Shown piece by piece: positions 32,345 to 44,147 of a stretch of DNA of 64,000 bases. The translations under genes were made by a program, and so were the position numbers. The notes under the pieces are model-generated. The model had not been told where the DNA came from. It was given only the letters and a program-made list of their open reading frames with translations, and ran no database searches. This DNA comes from Mucidula mucida (Eukaryota; Basidiomycota; Agaricomycetes; Agaricales; Physalacriaceae), in NCBI GenBank assembly GCA_015501055.1, contig JADNYV010000050.1, forward strand, positions 152,824 to 216,823. The letters run 5' to 3'. Every line of letters starts with the position of its first letter. Positions within the stretch are counted from its first letter, which is position 1.

Positions 32345-32345
32345 A

Positions 32346-35300
32346 AGGGCAAATATCGTGTTCACTTCCTTTACTTGTATGCACTCTTGCCGCTCCGCCG
32401 CTTTGAGTTCCAGCACGATGTCTGGGGCAAGAGAGAGAAAGAAGCTGGCATCTCGGCCACGTTTCGTAGACTACTCGGACCGAACTCACCAAGGCGTTCT
32501 CGATACTGGCCAGTTTGTCCCCATACCCAGGACAGCGGAAATATGCCGATGATTCCTGTTCTGAAAAGATGGTCGTCGAGGTTGGAACGTATGCCGTTGA
32601 TATTCCGTTAGGCGATTGAATGGAGGCTGCGCTTCGCTTCAGGAGGTTGCGATTTGCACAAAGCGCGCGTGAAGGACGTCGGATTGAGGCAAGACGGTTT
32701 CCGAGGAGAGGGAGGAAGGCGTCTGACCATGGAATGCCCAGGATGCCCGACCAGTCAGGCGCTTCTAGTTGAGCGTGTCTCCACCGCGAGTGTCGGGTAT
32801 CTTGGTTTAAGACGAACGAATCAATGAGGCAAGTGGAGCCAAATTACTGATATTCAGATTAACAGAACAACAACTCATCCCGTTCGATGTGTATGTACGC
32901 GGAAGCAAGCCAGTTACCCAAGAGAGAAAAATTCGGTAGTAAGCCTTCCTACGATAGAAGCGCCGGCAAAGAATATCCACGATGCTTCAGGTTTTACAGG
33001 GCACATGTCGAGGGATGTGCGCAATGCGCATCTAGGCGCGCGCGTCCGTAAGCTTCGAAGACAACACGGCAGATTTCACCCTCGAGGTCCAGAAGCCGAG
33101 GGTGAACATACGACAAGTTGGATACCGACAATACTGGATGACCCGAAGCCGTTGCAGACCAGGAGGCAAGACCGTCGAGGTCCTGTAGAAAGCATGGCCA
33201 GGCAGGTTAAGGTACTGTAGGAGGAAAATGACACTGCGCATGAGGCTCGGTTGGCGTGTCGAGCGCAGTGGCGTTGAGGAGTGAGATGAAAAGCTTCATC
33301 TTGGTATATTGTTGTAGTCTGAAATATTGGACGCGTTGTGCCTTTTATGCGAAGATGAGCTGTTGTTTCGGGAGACTATGAAGCAAATTCTAAGACCGGT
33401 CTTGCTGGTCATCCTCCAAGGAGGTAGACAGAGCCCGACTCGCCGTCAGTGTTCAGTGTTATTCTAGCCCCCAACCTGCGCCAAGGCAAAATCAATGTCA
33501 GATCATGTCGTTCCTACTTTTGAATGGTGATGAGTTTCGAAGGAACTCACTCTTACAAGACTTTTCTGCTTTGTCTGCTGAAGTCGCGGGTCGTCTTTTT
33601 TGGAGTTACTATGTACGTCTTGGCTGTGCGGCGTTACCGAGCTCGCTCTAACTTAAGGCATCTGCCGAAGGCAACCATTCACTGCGCCCCGTAAGTCACG
33701 GTCTTCTGACTTGAGTGAATATGCCGACCTGAGGACCAACTAAGAAGGGCGAGTTGGGGTCGAGAGCAAGCCAGTGCCGGACCTATCATATTTCAGTGCA
33801 ACGCGTAGGTTGGAGTATGTTGAGGACGACAGCTGTAATGTTGATGGCCTCCGCTTCTGTCGGGATACCTCGGACGAGCCTTCACATAGGAAGAAAAGGG
33901 GAGAAAGTGAGTTTATTTGCAGAAGACCTGCAGAAGACAAAACTAGAGACAGCCTGAAATTCAAACACCGCGGAATGCATTAGTCATTGATTTTATCCAA
34001 AAGCAGACGTCCTACCCTTCCCACAACGCGCCCTGGACGCGCCTAGTACGATACCACCATCTCTGAGCGACTCTCAGCCATCGCCTGCAACGATGACGAC
34101 GGCGACGACGCCATGGTTCGCACCTGTCCTAGTCTAGCAATGGCAGGCAGTCTCTTGTCCTTATGTCATTCCGGCGAATTCTATGTTGTGCAGGAGAGAG
34201 AGGAAAGACGACATCCATGTCAAACGCGCCGTTGACGCCGACGACGAGCTCGGCATATTTTTCGCGTTGGATTACCCGATTCTCGCCGAGATGGGTGCCA
34301 TCGTTGGCCAACCACACCGCCCGCCCTACATTAATGTCCTGCCTTTCCTAGCAGCTCCTCAAATATTCTGCCTCTCCGGTAGACAAATCTGCGCCACGGT
34401 CCACGTGCACCCTCCAATCGGTTAGCCCATCTGTATAGCGAATGTTATCCTCCGGGTTCACCTCAATCAGCCATTCGTGGCCGCGCTGCCCTGTCCTCCT
34501 CGTTGCCGCACTATCTCGCCAGGTTGGCGTGCAGCCCCCAAGGGCCTAAACAAGCTGGCTATACCCACAGGCCAGACTGCTCGATAGCTACCACGGAGAG
34601 AGTCGCGCTAGCTGTAAATCAAACATTAGTATGTACCAATCTGTACGTCACCCGTCTTACAATTCATCTGCGGAATATAGGCTTGCAGCGTCGTACAGAC
34701 TTCCGATTTGCATAATCGTAGCGAGCCATGCGCCAATGAAGTAATCGAGATATTGTTTTGCCACCCGTCGCTATATGTTCCGTCAGGCCATCTTGGCCTA
34801 TCGGCACTTCCTACGACCCACATGCTAGAGGACGTCGCAGCTTTTCTGATGTTGTATGGTTGCCTCAGCAGCCATGTAGCTATCATAAACCTTTGGAGGA
34901 TGCGGTTAGGTTCTACGTTCAGATGTCAGTACACTGCGATGAACTAATCAGGCATCTGCTCACAAGTTTTCAGGTTTGGCATCTCAATTTTCCCTCTTGA
35001 CGATTTGAACCCGCGCGCGTGCGCCACAAGGCTGTCGATTTCATGCAGAACCCACAAGGATGTTCCAAGTCGTATTGACTTATATGTACGTATCATGTCC
35101 ACGCTATTGGCGCGTCTTCTGTTACGGTATGTGGCGCGCTTTGATTCTGGACAATTGTTGAGATTGTTTTCGTCACAACAGACGTGCCTACCTCGAACCC
35201 CACGCTCCAATATGCGCTTTGATCCTCTATTCAAGAGCGTATGGTCATCATATGAAGAGATAGTTGGGATAGACCGACATACATAATTTCTTGAAGCATT

Positions 35301-35653
35301 TTGCATCATTCTTTAGGTTGTGACCTTCGAATATGCTAGACGCGGACGCATTCCGCATGCGGCGTCACGCCTGTAACTTGGGCCCCCACCACGACGAAAC
35401 TCGCAAATTGCATTCAATATTGCCGAGCGTCTCATTCAACGCAATGTCTGGTGAGCACATCGTGTTCCTTGCCGCAGTGAGATCTTACCTATGCTACAAG
35501 ACAACATCAAGGTGGTCATGGACGAGATTCAGGAAGCGATGGCCATGACGAGAGCAGGTCGTTGGGATAGTGTCTACATCCCAAGCCGAGTAACAGGTTC
35601 GTACAAGGAACTCGTAACGTGCACATTAACGAGCATTTAGAATTATAGCGTAC
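32346..35653. other. Centre of the inverted duplication, mostly unassigned
   Basis: The 33.0-33.3 kb stretch on the minus strand looks like a decayed copy of the small secreted gene at 29926-30380: an ATG followed by KLFISLLNATALD and similar downstream codons, with stops. The 34.17-34.43 kb plus-strand stretch has coding-like composition (DDELGIFFALDYPILAEM) but no family I know. The remainder shows no gene. Sequence at 35.3-35.6 kb may hold upstream exons of the BTB gene. Confidence 0.35.
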
Positions 35654-36594
35654 ATGCAAGATGATATCCAGGAAGCCGCCGCTGTGATGGTGGCTGGTGC
35701 TTGGTACGCCTCCGATTCCCAAAGCCGTCTCAAGCGTCCTATGGGATCGTCTGAGGACGTTTTGACTGTGTCTCCCAGTCCTAGTAATGCAGAGGATGAG
35801 GTGCGTCGGACATTTTCCAACTTCGGCTTGGTCCGACTGATTGTCGGCTGATACTGTATTTGTCCTGCATAGAGGGAGTACGATTTCTTGAACGTCAGGT
35901 CTGATATCATCTCATCGACCATGGAGGAGACCGAGTGGAATGTGCTTGAAGTTGATCCGGCAGATGTCTATTCCGGCCCGATGGTCAAAGTGCGCTTTTC
36001 CTGAATTTTTGTTCTGAGTTTGACGCATTCCGTTATGAACAGACTCTTACCTCGTCGATCTTTCACCCGCAAGCCCATCTTCTACCGTTGGCCCCAGACG
36101 TCGTGCTCAAGTCATCGGATGGCGTCCTATTTTACGTGCATGAGTACGTTTTGAATGGGGCGTCGAGCAATGTGTTTGGTGCCTTGTTGAAAGAGGGCCA
36201 TATTGGAGGCGTCCAGGACGTGGACGAAAACAGGGACGTCCTCTGTGTTATCCTGTGCGCACTGTACAATATCCCCAGGACGTCGGCCAATAGCCCCTCC
36301 TTGTCCATGCTCGTTACAGCCGTTGACCATTTCCCGCGCTATGGGCTCTCTCCAATCGCCCTGGTCACCCCGACGAACGCTATATACCACTTGCTTTCCG
36401 CGTATGCGCCAACTGATCCCATGGAGGTGTATATGCTTGCCGCTCACCACAGTCTCGAGGAATTGGCAGTGCTGGCGTTGGCACATCTCGCGTCGTTCCC
36501 GCTGGAGCAGATCACGGACGAGATGGCTAAGCGAATGGGAGAGGCGTACACCACGCGTTTGGTGTTGGCGAATTCGGAGAGGGTGGGGAATTGA
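35654..36594 (+). CDS. BTB/POZ-domain protein
   Basis: Exons 35654-35800, 35873-35989 and 36043-36594 give 271 residues with all junctions in phase 0. The conserved part is DVVLKSSDGVLFYVHEYVLN, the D-x-x-L-x-S-x-D-G-x-x-F-x-x-H entry of BTB domains in Agaricomycetes, followed by the ALYNIP and VDHFPRYGL helices and MEVYMLAAHHSLEELAVLAL, typical of the C-terminal half of these proteins. Such proteins dimerise and some bind Cul3 ligases, but the role of the expanded mushroom set is unknown. The start at 35654 is the first ATG in a coherent exon; a further upstream exon around 35,430-35,600 is possible. The stop at 36592-36594 follows a GGGG run; one more G would extend the frame into GELTATLQSADVEEV, so the true end may be later. 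Confidence 0.75.
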
Positions 36595-37323
36595 CAGCGA
36601 CTTTGCAGTCCGCGGATGTCGAAGAAGTAAAAATTGTAAGGTCTGGTCTATGATCTTTTCTCGTCTGACATCGGTACATGCTCAAGGACTTGTAGATGAG
36701 GACACCGGAGGGTTTGTGTTTGTGGATTCAGTGGTCAAGTGATTTTCTAAGGCCGAAATTTTCTCTGATGTGATTCGTCTCGCGTTTGGGCTCTCCACAC
36801 ACCATGATCCGATGAATGAACGATATTTGTCAAGGTCGTGTTTGTCATATGGCTGTCAGTGCTCTCGTTCTTGATATTTCTGTAATCAAACATGCTTTAA
36901 CCAATGTTAACGGATTTTTTTCCAGACCGACAACTTTCAAATGATTGGCGCGTTCTGTGTGTGGATCTCGACCCAGCTTCGAAAGAAACCAAACCAACTA
37001 GTACCGACTCATCACGTGACCGATCTTGGCAATGGAAAAAGTCGAGGCAACACGATTCGTTAATCATTAATGCAGTGTGTACATGCAATCACTGCCACGT
37101 ACGCCTTTTATGCGATGGTATGCTCCACTCAGCTTTTGCTGGCGCTGCACACAGCGCGCCCGATGAGCGCAACGCTTCGACTGATACTTTCGGAAGTCTT
37201 ATGCATGTTAGTATTAGGTTTATTGAGCAATCCTACCCTTCAATGTAAGAACGGCACTACAACTTGGCATAGGAAAAGCTGCTAACGGGAAAAACAACCT
37301 CATCGCTACTAAGCAATTATCAA
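36595..37323. other. Intergenic region
   Basis: 3' flank of the BTB gene and 3' flank of the GNAT gene. No gene recognised. Confidence 0.4.
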
Positions 37324-38167
37324 TCAATGCAGGAGAGGTAATGAACCTAGTTCTGTGTTTTTTTTGAACTCTTCCCACAATACCACCCCACAAGGGAATG
37401 AAGCTTCCAGAGGAGGCCCAGCTCTAATCTCAATCTGCCCTCTCAGCTGAAATCCCAGCTTCTGATACCATACAATCTACTCCCATAGGTTAGATTTGAC
37501 AAATAGTAGTGCCATGACTTGCTCTAACATCTATTTTTATTAGAGCACCTAATGAAAGCATTGTACCGCCTTCCTTTGCGTGCTAACCTTTGAGCGTGGC
37601 GTCGTTAACGGTGACGACAACAATCATACCTTGTTGCATATGGCTTTCATAAGGGAAGTCCCGATTCCTTGACCTTGATGTTCAGGATCTGTGGCTAGGA
37701 CGTCGATGTACCATGATTGAAAGATACGCTAGAAGAGGGTGAGAGCTGAGTAATTGGGAAGGAAACCAACAAACCTCCGAACCGATAGCACGCTCTTCGA
37801 GTTGTCCGATTCAAGGCTGCATGAACTAGTACATAATGCTTGTCAGCAGCACGATCGCAACACGGTCGAAGAACCACACATCAGTCTCCCACCATGATTT
37901 TAACGCAGGCGGGAACGATGCCCATACGTCGTTCCACCCTTGAGCGTGCTGTGCTTCACTACGACGCCATTCAGCTTTTTAAATCCCGAGAGACAGGGTT
38001 CTGTTCACGTTTTGGAATAACCTTCCCTGGTCCGAAACAAAGTGCTACTCCCCACGGCGCCTCTTCTGAGTCGGGCGCTACGGCAAGTAGATAACACCGT
38101 CAAGCACGCCGGCTTTGAACATGGCTCGGGTATGGTGCTTCTGGACGTCGGGGTCATCGCCTGGCAT
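37324..38167 (-). pseudogene. GNAT-family N-acetyltransferase, damaged
   Basis: Minus-strand fragments in the right order for a fungal GNAT: a start-proximal MPGDDPDVQKHHTRAMFKAG; VAPDSEEAPWGVALCFGPGK; an EWRRSEAQHAQGWNDVWASF segment; the acetyl-CoA-binding motif A in WYIDVLATDPEHQGQGIGTS (Q-x-x-G-x-G) followed by LMKAICNK; and a C-terminal WYQKLGF of motif B. Joining them needs at least two single-base corrections (near 38,095 and 37,980) and an unresolved intron near 37,840. A TAG interrupts the C-terminal exon just before IVWYQKLGF (about 37,490). The nonsense codon plus shifts make a pseudogene the simplest reading. The motifs predict acetyl-CoA-dependent acylation of a small molecule; the substrate is unknown. 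Confidence 0.65.
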
Positions 38168-38401
38168 GGAGCGTACGGCGATATCTCAAAGACGATAAGT
38201 ATTGTTAGTCTGTGTGAGGAGCCGCAAATGTGTAGTAAGTACCGCCTTTGAATGCACGCAGGCATATATCGACGCTTGTTCGATTTATACGTCCGTGTAA
38301 AGATTACATTGAGCCTTGTACTGAAGCGATGAGGATTGGTATACCAGTGGGGTCGTTTAGATGAAGGTATATTGGTGATGGAAGATATTTGGAAGATGAC
38401 T

Positions 38402-38898
38402 TCACTTGAAGTCGTCGTCATCGTCAACAGGGTCTTCCTCTTCGACGACGTCCTCGTCCTCATCTTCCTTATCTTTGTCGACTTCAACTTTGTTGCCCGA
38501 ACCATCGCCATCATCGTCGTCATCGCCATTCGAGCTGCCTTCATTATCGTCATCATCACCATATGCGCCGCCATGCAGGTTGTTATAGTCGCATCCATGG
38601 GAATCTACATCTCAACAGTCAGCGCCCAATGACGACAACGGGCTGTACATTGACACGTACTACAGTCGTCACAGCACACCGCGGTCTTCATCGTAGGGCA
38701 ATATCCAGGTGCTTTCAAGACGGACCACCGTTTACACTTATCCTTGCTATCGCCTGGTCGAATACAATAGCAGTTCTCTTTCCTCTCGAGTGATGAGATC
38801 ATCTCGCGTTTCGCCACGGAGGACATGGCGGGCGTTGCTGTGGCGCTCGTGATGAGGAGGACCACGGCTGGGAGGAGTGTTAGAGCGGAGAGATGCAT
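38402..38898 (-). CDS. Cysteine-rich secreted protein with acidic C-terminal extension (family copy 4)
   Basis: Exons 38898-38661 and 38604-38402 give 146 residues. MHLSALTLLPAVVLLITSAT is a signal peptide. The core follows the family pattern: KREMISSLERKENCYC, a C in KDKCKRW, GYCP, CCDDC, and, across the GTACGT...TAG intron, N-S-H-G-C. In the three relatives the stop codon directly follows that last Cys. Here translation runs on for 62 more residues into an Asp/Glu-rich tail (GAYGDDDDNEGSSNGDDDDD, VDKDKEDEDEDVVEEEDP) ending DDDDFK. The tail could bind cations or basic surfaces; this is inference from composition. The gene lies alone in the spacer of the inverted duplication and is the most diverged member. 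Confidence 0.78.
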
Positions 38899-40491
38899 CT
38901 ACCCAGTAGATATGTATGAGCGACTTGAAGCGGATGTTCATGTAGATGATGGTATGATTCACCTTGAGAATGAGGATAGAAACTGCCAGCAGATGAGAGG
39001 AAAGTCAGAAAGGACCAGCCTCTGAGAAGCACTCAAACGATGCATCCAGCTTTATAAATAGTGAAAGATTGGACGTCGTAGAATCACGCGCGTTGATCCG
39101 GGTCACCTTGGCGCACACCGCCGTGCATAGGTTTAAGCCGAAACATTTCCCAAAATAGCTGCAGAGTCGTCGCCCGCCCCATCATTTGCAGTCGCCAAAA
39201 CCGGGCTGTTACCTGCGACCGTTGCTACAGGACAATGACGACCATGCTTGCCGACGCTGAACGATGAGCAAGGGGAGGGGTCCTAACTTGGCTGATTCGG
39301 AGTGACAATAGAAGATTCCGACGAGTGCTTGAATCAAAGAGACCAAGATCTTGAAGGAGAACAATACACTTCCGGCTTGTAGTTTCCCGCGAGGATGATC
39401 GAAGAGCATTCGACAGTAGTGTGCGCGAGACTGCACCGTGCCTACGACAAAGTTCCGACAAGGGACGCGTATGAGAACACGAGTATCGGAGAGCATGACC
39501 GTTCCAGCCAGCAATGAATATGTCATCCCGTCTCTCTGTTCCTACCATCAACATCGCAGGCTAGAGCATTTGGACGCCGGCGCACACCTCGCCGCCGTCT
39601 GTAATTTACTGTTAACAACCTTTGAATGCATGTATTGCCGGTGCCCAATCTGGCGCGAGTTCGTTCGCTCAAAGAGTTGGCGGTCTGGTTGAGGCGCTTT
39701 GTGATCTGTAGTGTTGTCTTTGCATCCTTAAATCACAGACATCCGTACGTTCCCGACGTCCGCCTAACTAGCCGGCCTTTCCTCTGCTAAATCTCTTTCT
39801 CCTGCTGGAAAACTGTCCTGCCTTTTGGATGGGACCTGTACTATTCATGCTCGCCTGATTCAATCATCTTCGATACTGACCAGGCACCCGCCGCTCGCGG
39901 AGGACAGAAGGTGAGGTTATCGTTCCGCGACATTCTTCTACTGAAACATGATGGCTCTGCCATTGCACGTTCCTTCCTGGTCACACTTTCCTCGCACGGG
40001 GGGAAAGCTATTGAACACCAGCCGGTATCAGGATTCTCATCAGGAAAGTACGGCTCACAAGGCAGGCAGGTTTGACTTTGGCGAATGCAGGTCAGCGAGC
40101 TTGCGACTGCGAACAAACAAAACTTATGTTGGGGACAACCGGGCACCATGTTCATCGGATACACCTTGTGAGTAGTCGGTCCTGAAGAAAAGGCAGACCT
40201 CTCAAGTTGACAGTTGGTTTTGAAGGAACGTGTTCCTCAACTTCCCTTGCGAATTGAAAGAAGTCAAGCCTTTGATATGGGTGGGAGATGAGTAACAATA
40301 GCATCAGCAGCAGGTCGAAGGTACCTCGTTAACAAGGAACAAACAGCGATTCTGGATACTTCCTTGGAGGATAAGCAGCCAAAGGATGTACAAGGTTTAC
40401 CTCTGAATCTACTGAAAAGAACATCCCGCTCCCATATATAAGGCCTGCGATTCGCAGAGAATCCTCGCTGCTTGCTTCATCAACTTGTACC
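38899..40491. other. Start of the right arm; possible Cys-containing frame
   Basis: From about 39,300 on, sequence matches the left arm in reverse (31,200 downward), including a shared GTERRDDI-coding phrase. The minus-strand frame 39841-40164 mirrors 30508-30840 but is not called. A TATA-like atatataagg lies at about 40,434, roughly 55 bp before the next start. Confidence 0.45.
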
Positions 40492-40944
40492 ATGTTCAGG
40501 CTCACCGTCGCTTTCCTCGCTCTCCTCAGCAGCACCACGTTGGCCACGTCCATCGTCGACCGCGCTGCAGCTATCGCTCCCGTCCCCGACACACAGGCGG
40601 AGCTCAATCCCCCGATGCTATCACCATCTTTACAGGTTGCAACGACCTGGACCTGTCGGGCATTTGCTTCGACTGGACGTCGACGGTCCTGCCCACCGGA
40701 TGTGGGGACTTCAGGTCCTCCGGCCAAGACGACTCCCTTACCAGCGCGAGGAGCGCTCCTTTGATTCAATGCACCCTTTTTGCGCGAGCATCTCGTAGAG
40801 GGTCATCCATAGCAGTTGCTAACCGCCGTTTCTAGTGACCCCAATTGTTCCGGAAGGTCTCAGCTGGTGGTGGACACTATCAACGACTTGCGCACCGTCG
40901 GTTTTGATGACACGGCGACGTCTTTCAGCTGCGCCTCCCCTTGA
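40492..40944 (+). pseudogene. Small secreted protein, right-arm copy, one lesion and a GC donor
   Basis: Exons 40492-40783 and 40836-40944 total 401 nt, one less than the intact left-arm gene. The missing base is near 40,605, before the CNDLDLSGICFDW segment. Exon 2 is well kept (DPNCSGRSQLVVDTINDLR). The intron that starts GT in the left copy starts GC here (GCGAGC), which could still splice as GC-AG or be a second defect. The signal peptide MFRLTVAFLALLSSTTLATS is intact. Confidence 0.7.
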
Positions 40945-41109
40945 GGTGTTCTGTAAAGGTACGCTTACTCTAGAAGTTCAACGGTACCATGCCTAATGAT
41001 CGTTTTATAGCCGCTCGTTTCAGCAAGCGCTGTGGGGTATTTGGGTCATGGCCAATGAATTTCTTGAGAGATTGTATTATTGGCTTTTACGGACACGTCG
41101 AATTCGCAG

Positions 41110-41423
41110 ATGCACTTTCAAACGACCTTCGCTGCCCTCTTCCTCTTCACAGGTGCAATCACCGGCGTTTCCGCCAGCCCCGCCATAGAGAAAACTGCGC
41201 GCCGCGAGATGAAGTCTTCCTTGGAGAAGAAGGAAAACTGCTACTGCTACGACTCCGACGACCCCACCGTTCACTATGGTAGGTCATTAAACTTCGGTGT
41301 CAGTGGCTACTGCCCCGGTGGGCAGAACCGTGTCTGCTGCGATGATTGCTGTAAGTCTCTTCCCGTCGAAATGCTCAGTTCTCAAATGTTGATGTCTTGT
41401 CTAAAGCTCAGCACGGATGTTAA
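41110..41423 (+). CDS. Cysteine-rich small secreted protein, copy 3 (one Cys lost)
   Basis: Exons 41110-41350 and 41407-41423, same structure as copy 1 in the left arm. The signal peptide is FAALFLFTGAITGVSAS and the spacer is IEKTARREMKSSLEKKE. The core keeps CYC, GYCP, CCDDC and the terminal S-Q-H-G-C, but the third cysteine is replaced by Tyr (VHYGRS instead of VHCGRS). One disulphide should therefore be unpaired, leaving an odd number of cysteines. The reading frame is otherwise intact. Confidence 0.78.
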
Positions 41424-41915
41424 ATCAAGGCGGTCCTTCTGTATCAGATCTCAAATTATGTCGAGATATTCTCCAGTGTTTGAACCTTCTGTCACGAATG
41501 AATATAATAATATGTCACGAATGAATATTATTATTGTGAACTTGTACATGAGACCGATGCCAATGAAGTGAGGACGACGCATAGTAGCGGGTTTCAATCA
41601 CTGGTAAAGAACAAGTAGTAGTCGAGAGAACGGAGTCATGCAAGAGTAGACTCGGGACACATGAAAAATTAGAGCGAAGGAAAGTACTACCAGCGCGTGG
41701 GCTCTCTGTTCCTCTTGGAAAGACGTCCGACCTCATCGTGAAGCGCACAAGCCATGCGTTCGGCCCACAATCGAAAAGTCATGAACGGATGAGGCTCCTC
41801 CTCGGATTGTCTTGGTGAAGTTGATGATCATGTATTTACGATTCGAAACGCTAGTCAAATAAAGTCGACTATACTCTCACTATATACATCGCGAACTACA
41901 CGGCACAAAATGCAA
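41424..41915. other. Intergenic, right arm
   Basis: 3' flanks of the converging cysteine-rich and F-box copies; mirrors 27,962-28,394. Nothing else recognised. Confidence 0.45.
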
Positions 41916-43387
41916 TCAATCTTCAACGTCCGAGTCCGAGTCCATGTCAAAGACCCTTGGCCTAGCCTTGTCTATCACAAGGATCTCCAACCCATCGACC
42001 TGCCCTTCGCGCTCCTTTAAAATCTGAAGATCCGACTCCTGCAGATCCCATGTCCCCGCTTCATGAACTATAAGCTCGCAAACGGAGCGCAGAATCAACT
42101 GCCTCAGTTCGCTTCAGGACGGCCTCGACAAAATGCCCGCCCAACGAGATATCCACATCAACGTCGCGCTCAGTAATAACAGAGACCCTCAGCCTCTCAA
42201 GGACAGGCACAATCCGCATATTCCCGCCGGCAGTGGTTTCGCGAAGGGCGCTGAATAAATCAGCGACAGATCCGAGTCGCCAAGGTTGGTGATGCACGAC
42301 GAGGTCGAAGACTTGAGGTGGGGCATAGCCTGCAACACGGGAGGCAGCTCGGAAGGGAGAACTTGAATCGAGCTCAAATAGAAATTCTCCACTGCGCACT
42401 CCGACCGGCCGAGGAATTCGACAAGATGGTTAAGAATTCCGCTGGTTCTAGTCCATGCCAAGAATCCCATCGCGGCACCTCCATGAAGAGACTGCGAAGA
42501 GCAGGTAAGGTCATGTGTTCCAAGACATACGTCCCTTTGTCCTCTAATTTCAACCGCTCGACCTGCGGCGCGAAGGCTATAGACTGCGTCCAGCGACTGA
42601 ATTCTCCTTTGACGTGGAGACGAACGTCCCGAAGGGTGGTGCTCTCGTGAAGCAGTTGTGGAATGACGAGGGAAATCGAGCCGAATCTACCTATTATGAT
42701 GTCTAGTTTCGTCAACTGATGGACGGACGGCAACGGTCCGACGTCGTGCATGTACCACTGCAGACTCAGCTCCCTCAGCAGAGGAAACTGATCCCAGTCG
42801 ATGCAGGCGCCATCACAATAGCTCATGCCCACCCACTTTGCGTCCGTAGATATGGTTAGTCGGCGAAGAACAGGGTAAGTGCCCACTTCTCGACGAAGTA
42901 AGCATATAGGGAGAGTGGAAGCTAAGGGAGAGGCTTGAGCATCTAACCGCGACGTCCATAATGATATCCAGAGCTTCCTCCTGGTGGGTGTGTGAAGAAT
43001 AAATTCAACATGAATAGGAAGATCTGCAGTGCGGCTGAAGAGAGTCTGTACGGCCAGGGGACCGCACAACAGAGGAACTGAACGAGTCGCAAACATTACT
43101 AAATCAATGCTGCTCCTGCTCCAAAGTCGTGGATTGCCGAGGAGAGCCGCGCGCCATTGACCGCATACTTGCGCGCCTGTCCAAAGCATATTTCGTCCAA
43201 ATATGCCCTCCCGCCAATCGATGCACCACCGTTCCGGCTTAGCCTGCCAGAAGATGAGATTCACCAGTTCTGGCGGGAGATCTTGCGCAAGCGAGTGCTC
43301 GCGGTGGCCAGTGGGTTCGACAAGGGCTTGAACGGGTTCATCTTGCGATGGGCACATAACATTAGACATAGACGTCTGTAGAGCCAT
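41916..43387 (-). pseudogene. F-box/LRR gene, right-arm copy, multiple frameshifts
   Basis: Homologous over its whole length to the intact gene at 26483-27961: the F-box segment HSLAQDLPPELVNLIFWQAK, RNMLWTGAQVCGQWRAALLG, the LRR series (YPVLRRLTIST, FPLLRELSLQW) and the acidic end DMDSDSDVED. Compared with the left copy the frame changes near 42,440, 42,320 and 42,090, and a segment at about 42,900-43,010 is read in the wrong frame between two compensating shifts. This amount of damage in one gene argues for pseudogenisation after duplication, while the left copy stayed open. Confidence 0.75.
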
Positions 43388-44147
43388 GGCTATTCTGCGA
43401 AGACATCAAACATCAGTAAAGTGTCAAGAGAGAGCCAGGATACGCATACCGGTTATTCAGGAATATTTGTGTGGTGGTGGTAGAGAGAGGAGCAGTTTGT
43501 TTGTGCCACAATCGCACAACAAAGGAGTAAGCAATCAGTCATGTGACGCGTTCGCCCAACTACCTGGCGTTCCAAGTCCTATTGTTCGACTACAATAGGC
43601 ACGCTGGTTGTGAGTATATGATCCGGTGGAGATGTATGGACTTAAGAGGAGTTCAATACTTGACTGTGCCAGAAGTCAACAGATGTAGGAAGTGTGGCGC
43701 AATCTGTATGTTGCCAATCCCGCGTCGATAATCAATATAAATGTATGCCCAGAGCCTAAAGTCGCGCTGGCTGAATTCCAACGTTGATCTAATGACTGAG
43801 TTGAGGATGTCAAACGAATGGCGCTCAGAAAGACCTACAGGAATTACGAAATGCCCTTCAAGAAAACGACGAGCCGTCATTTCGTCCACACTGCGCTTCT
43901 CGTATATGCGATTGCTCAAATGATCTCCAAAACGAGACAACAATGACGAAAATCATTGTTCCGGCATCAAAACAAATGCGCATGTCAAAAACGCAGAGAA
44001 TAATAGGCGCCGCCTTTGTCCCGTACAGCCACAGCCCATGGTCTTTGATTCAGGGTCCCAACCGAGCATCTGCTAATCATCGCTGCTGAGGCTTGTCCAC
44101 GAACCCCACCTTCACCCACCATCATCAAGCAAGACACGATCTAGGAA
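43388..44147. other. Intergenic, right arm
   Basis: Shared promoter region of the F-box and gene X copies, mirroring 25,646-26,482. A minus-strand frame (43653-43943) shares LEGHFVIPVGLSER with the left arm but is otherwise unlike it. Not called. Confidence 0.4.

Larger units (their letters stand above)
31430..32345. repeat. Direct repeat unit 2 (partner 28420-29310)
   Basis: Same content and orientation as unit 1: cysteine-rich gene on the minus strand, divergent short frame (32192-32344) on the plus strand. The 35-nt palindrome of unit 1 is broken here. Confidence 0.75.

Noticed and set aside
38005..38598. 197-codon Met/Thr-rich minus-strand frame
   Set aside because: It is the Asp/Glu tail exon of the cysteine-rich gene read in another frame, continued through non-coding DNA.
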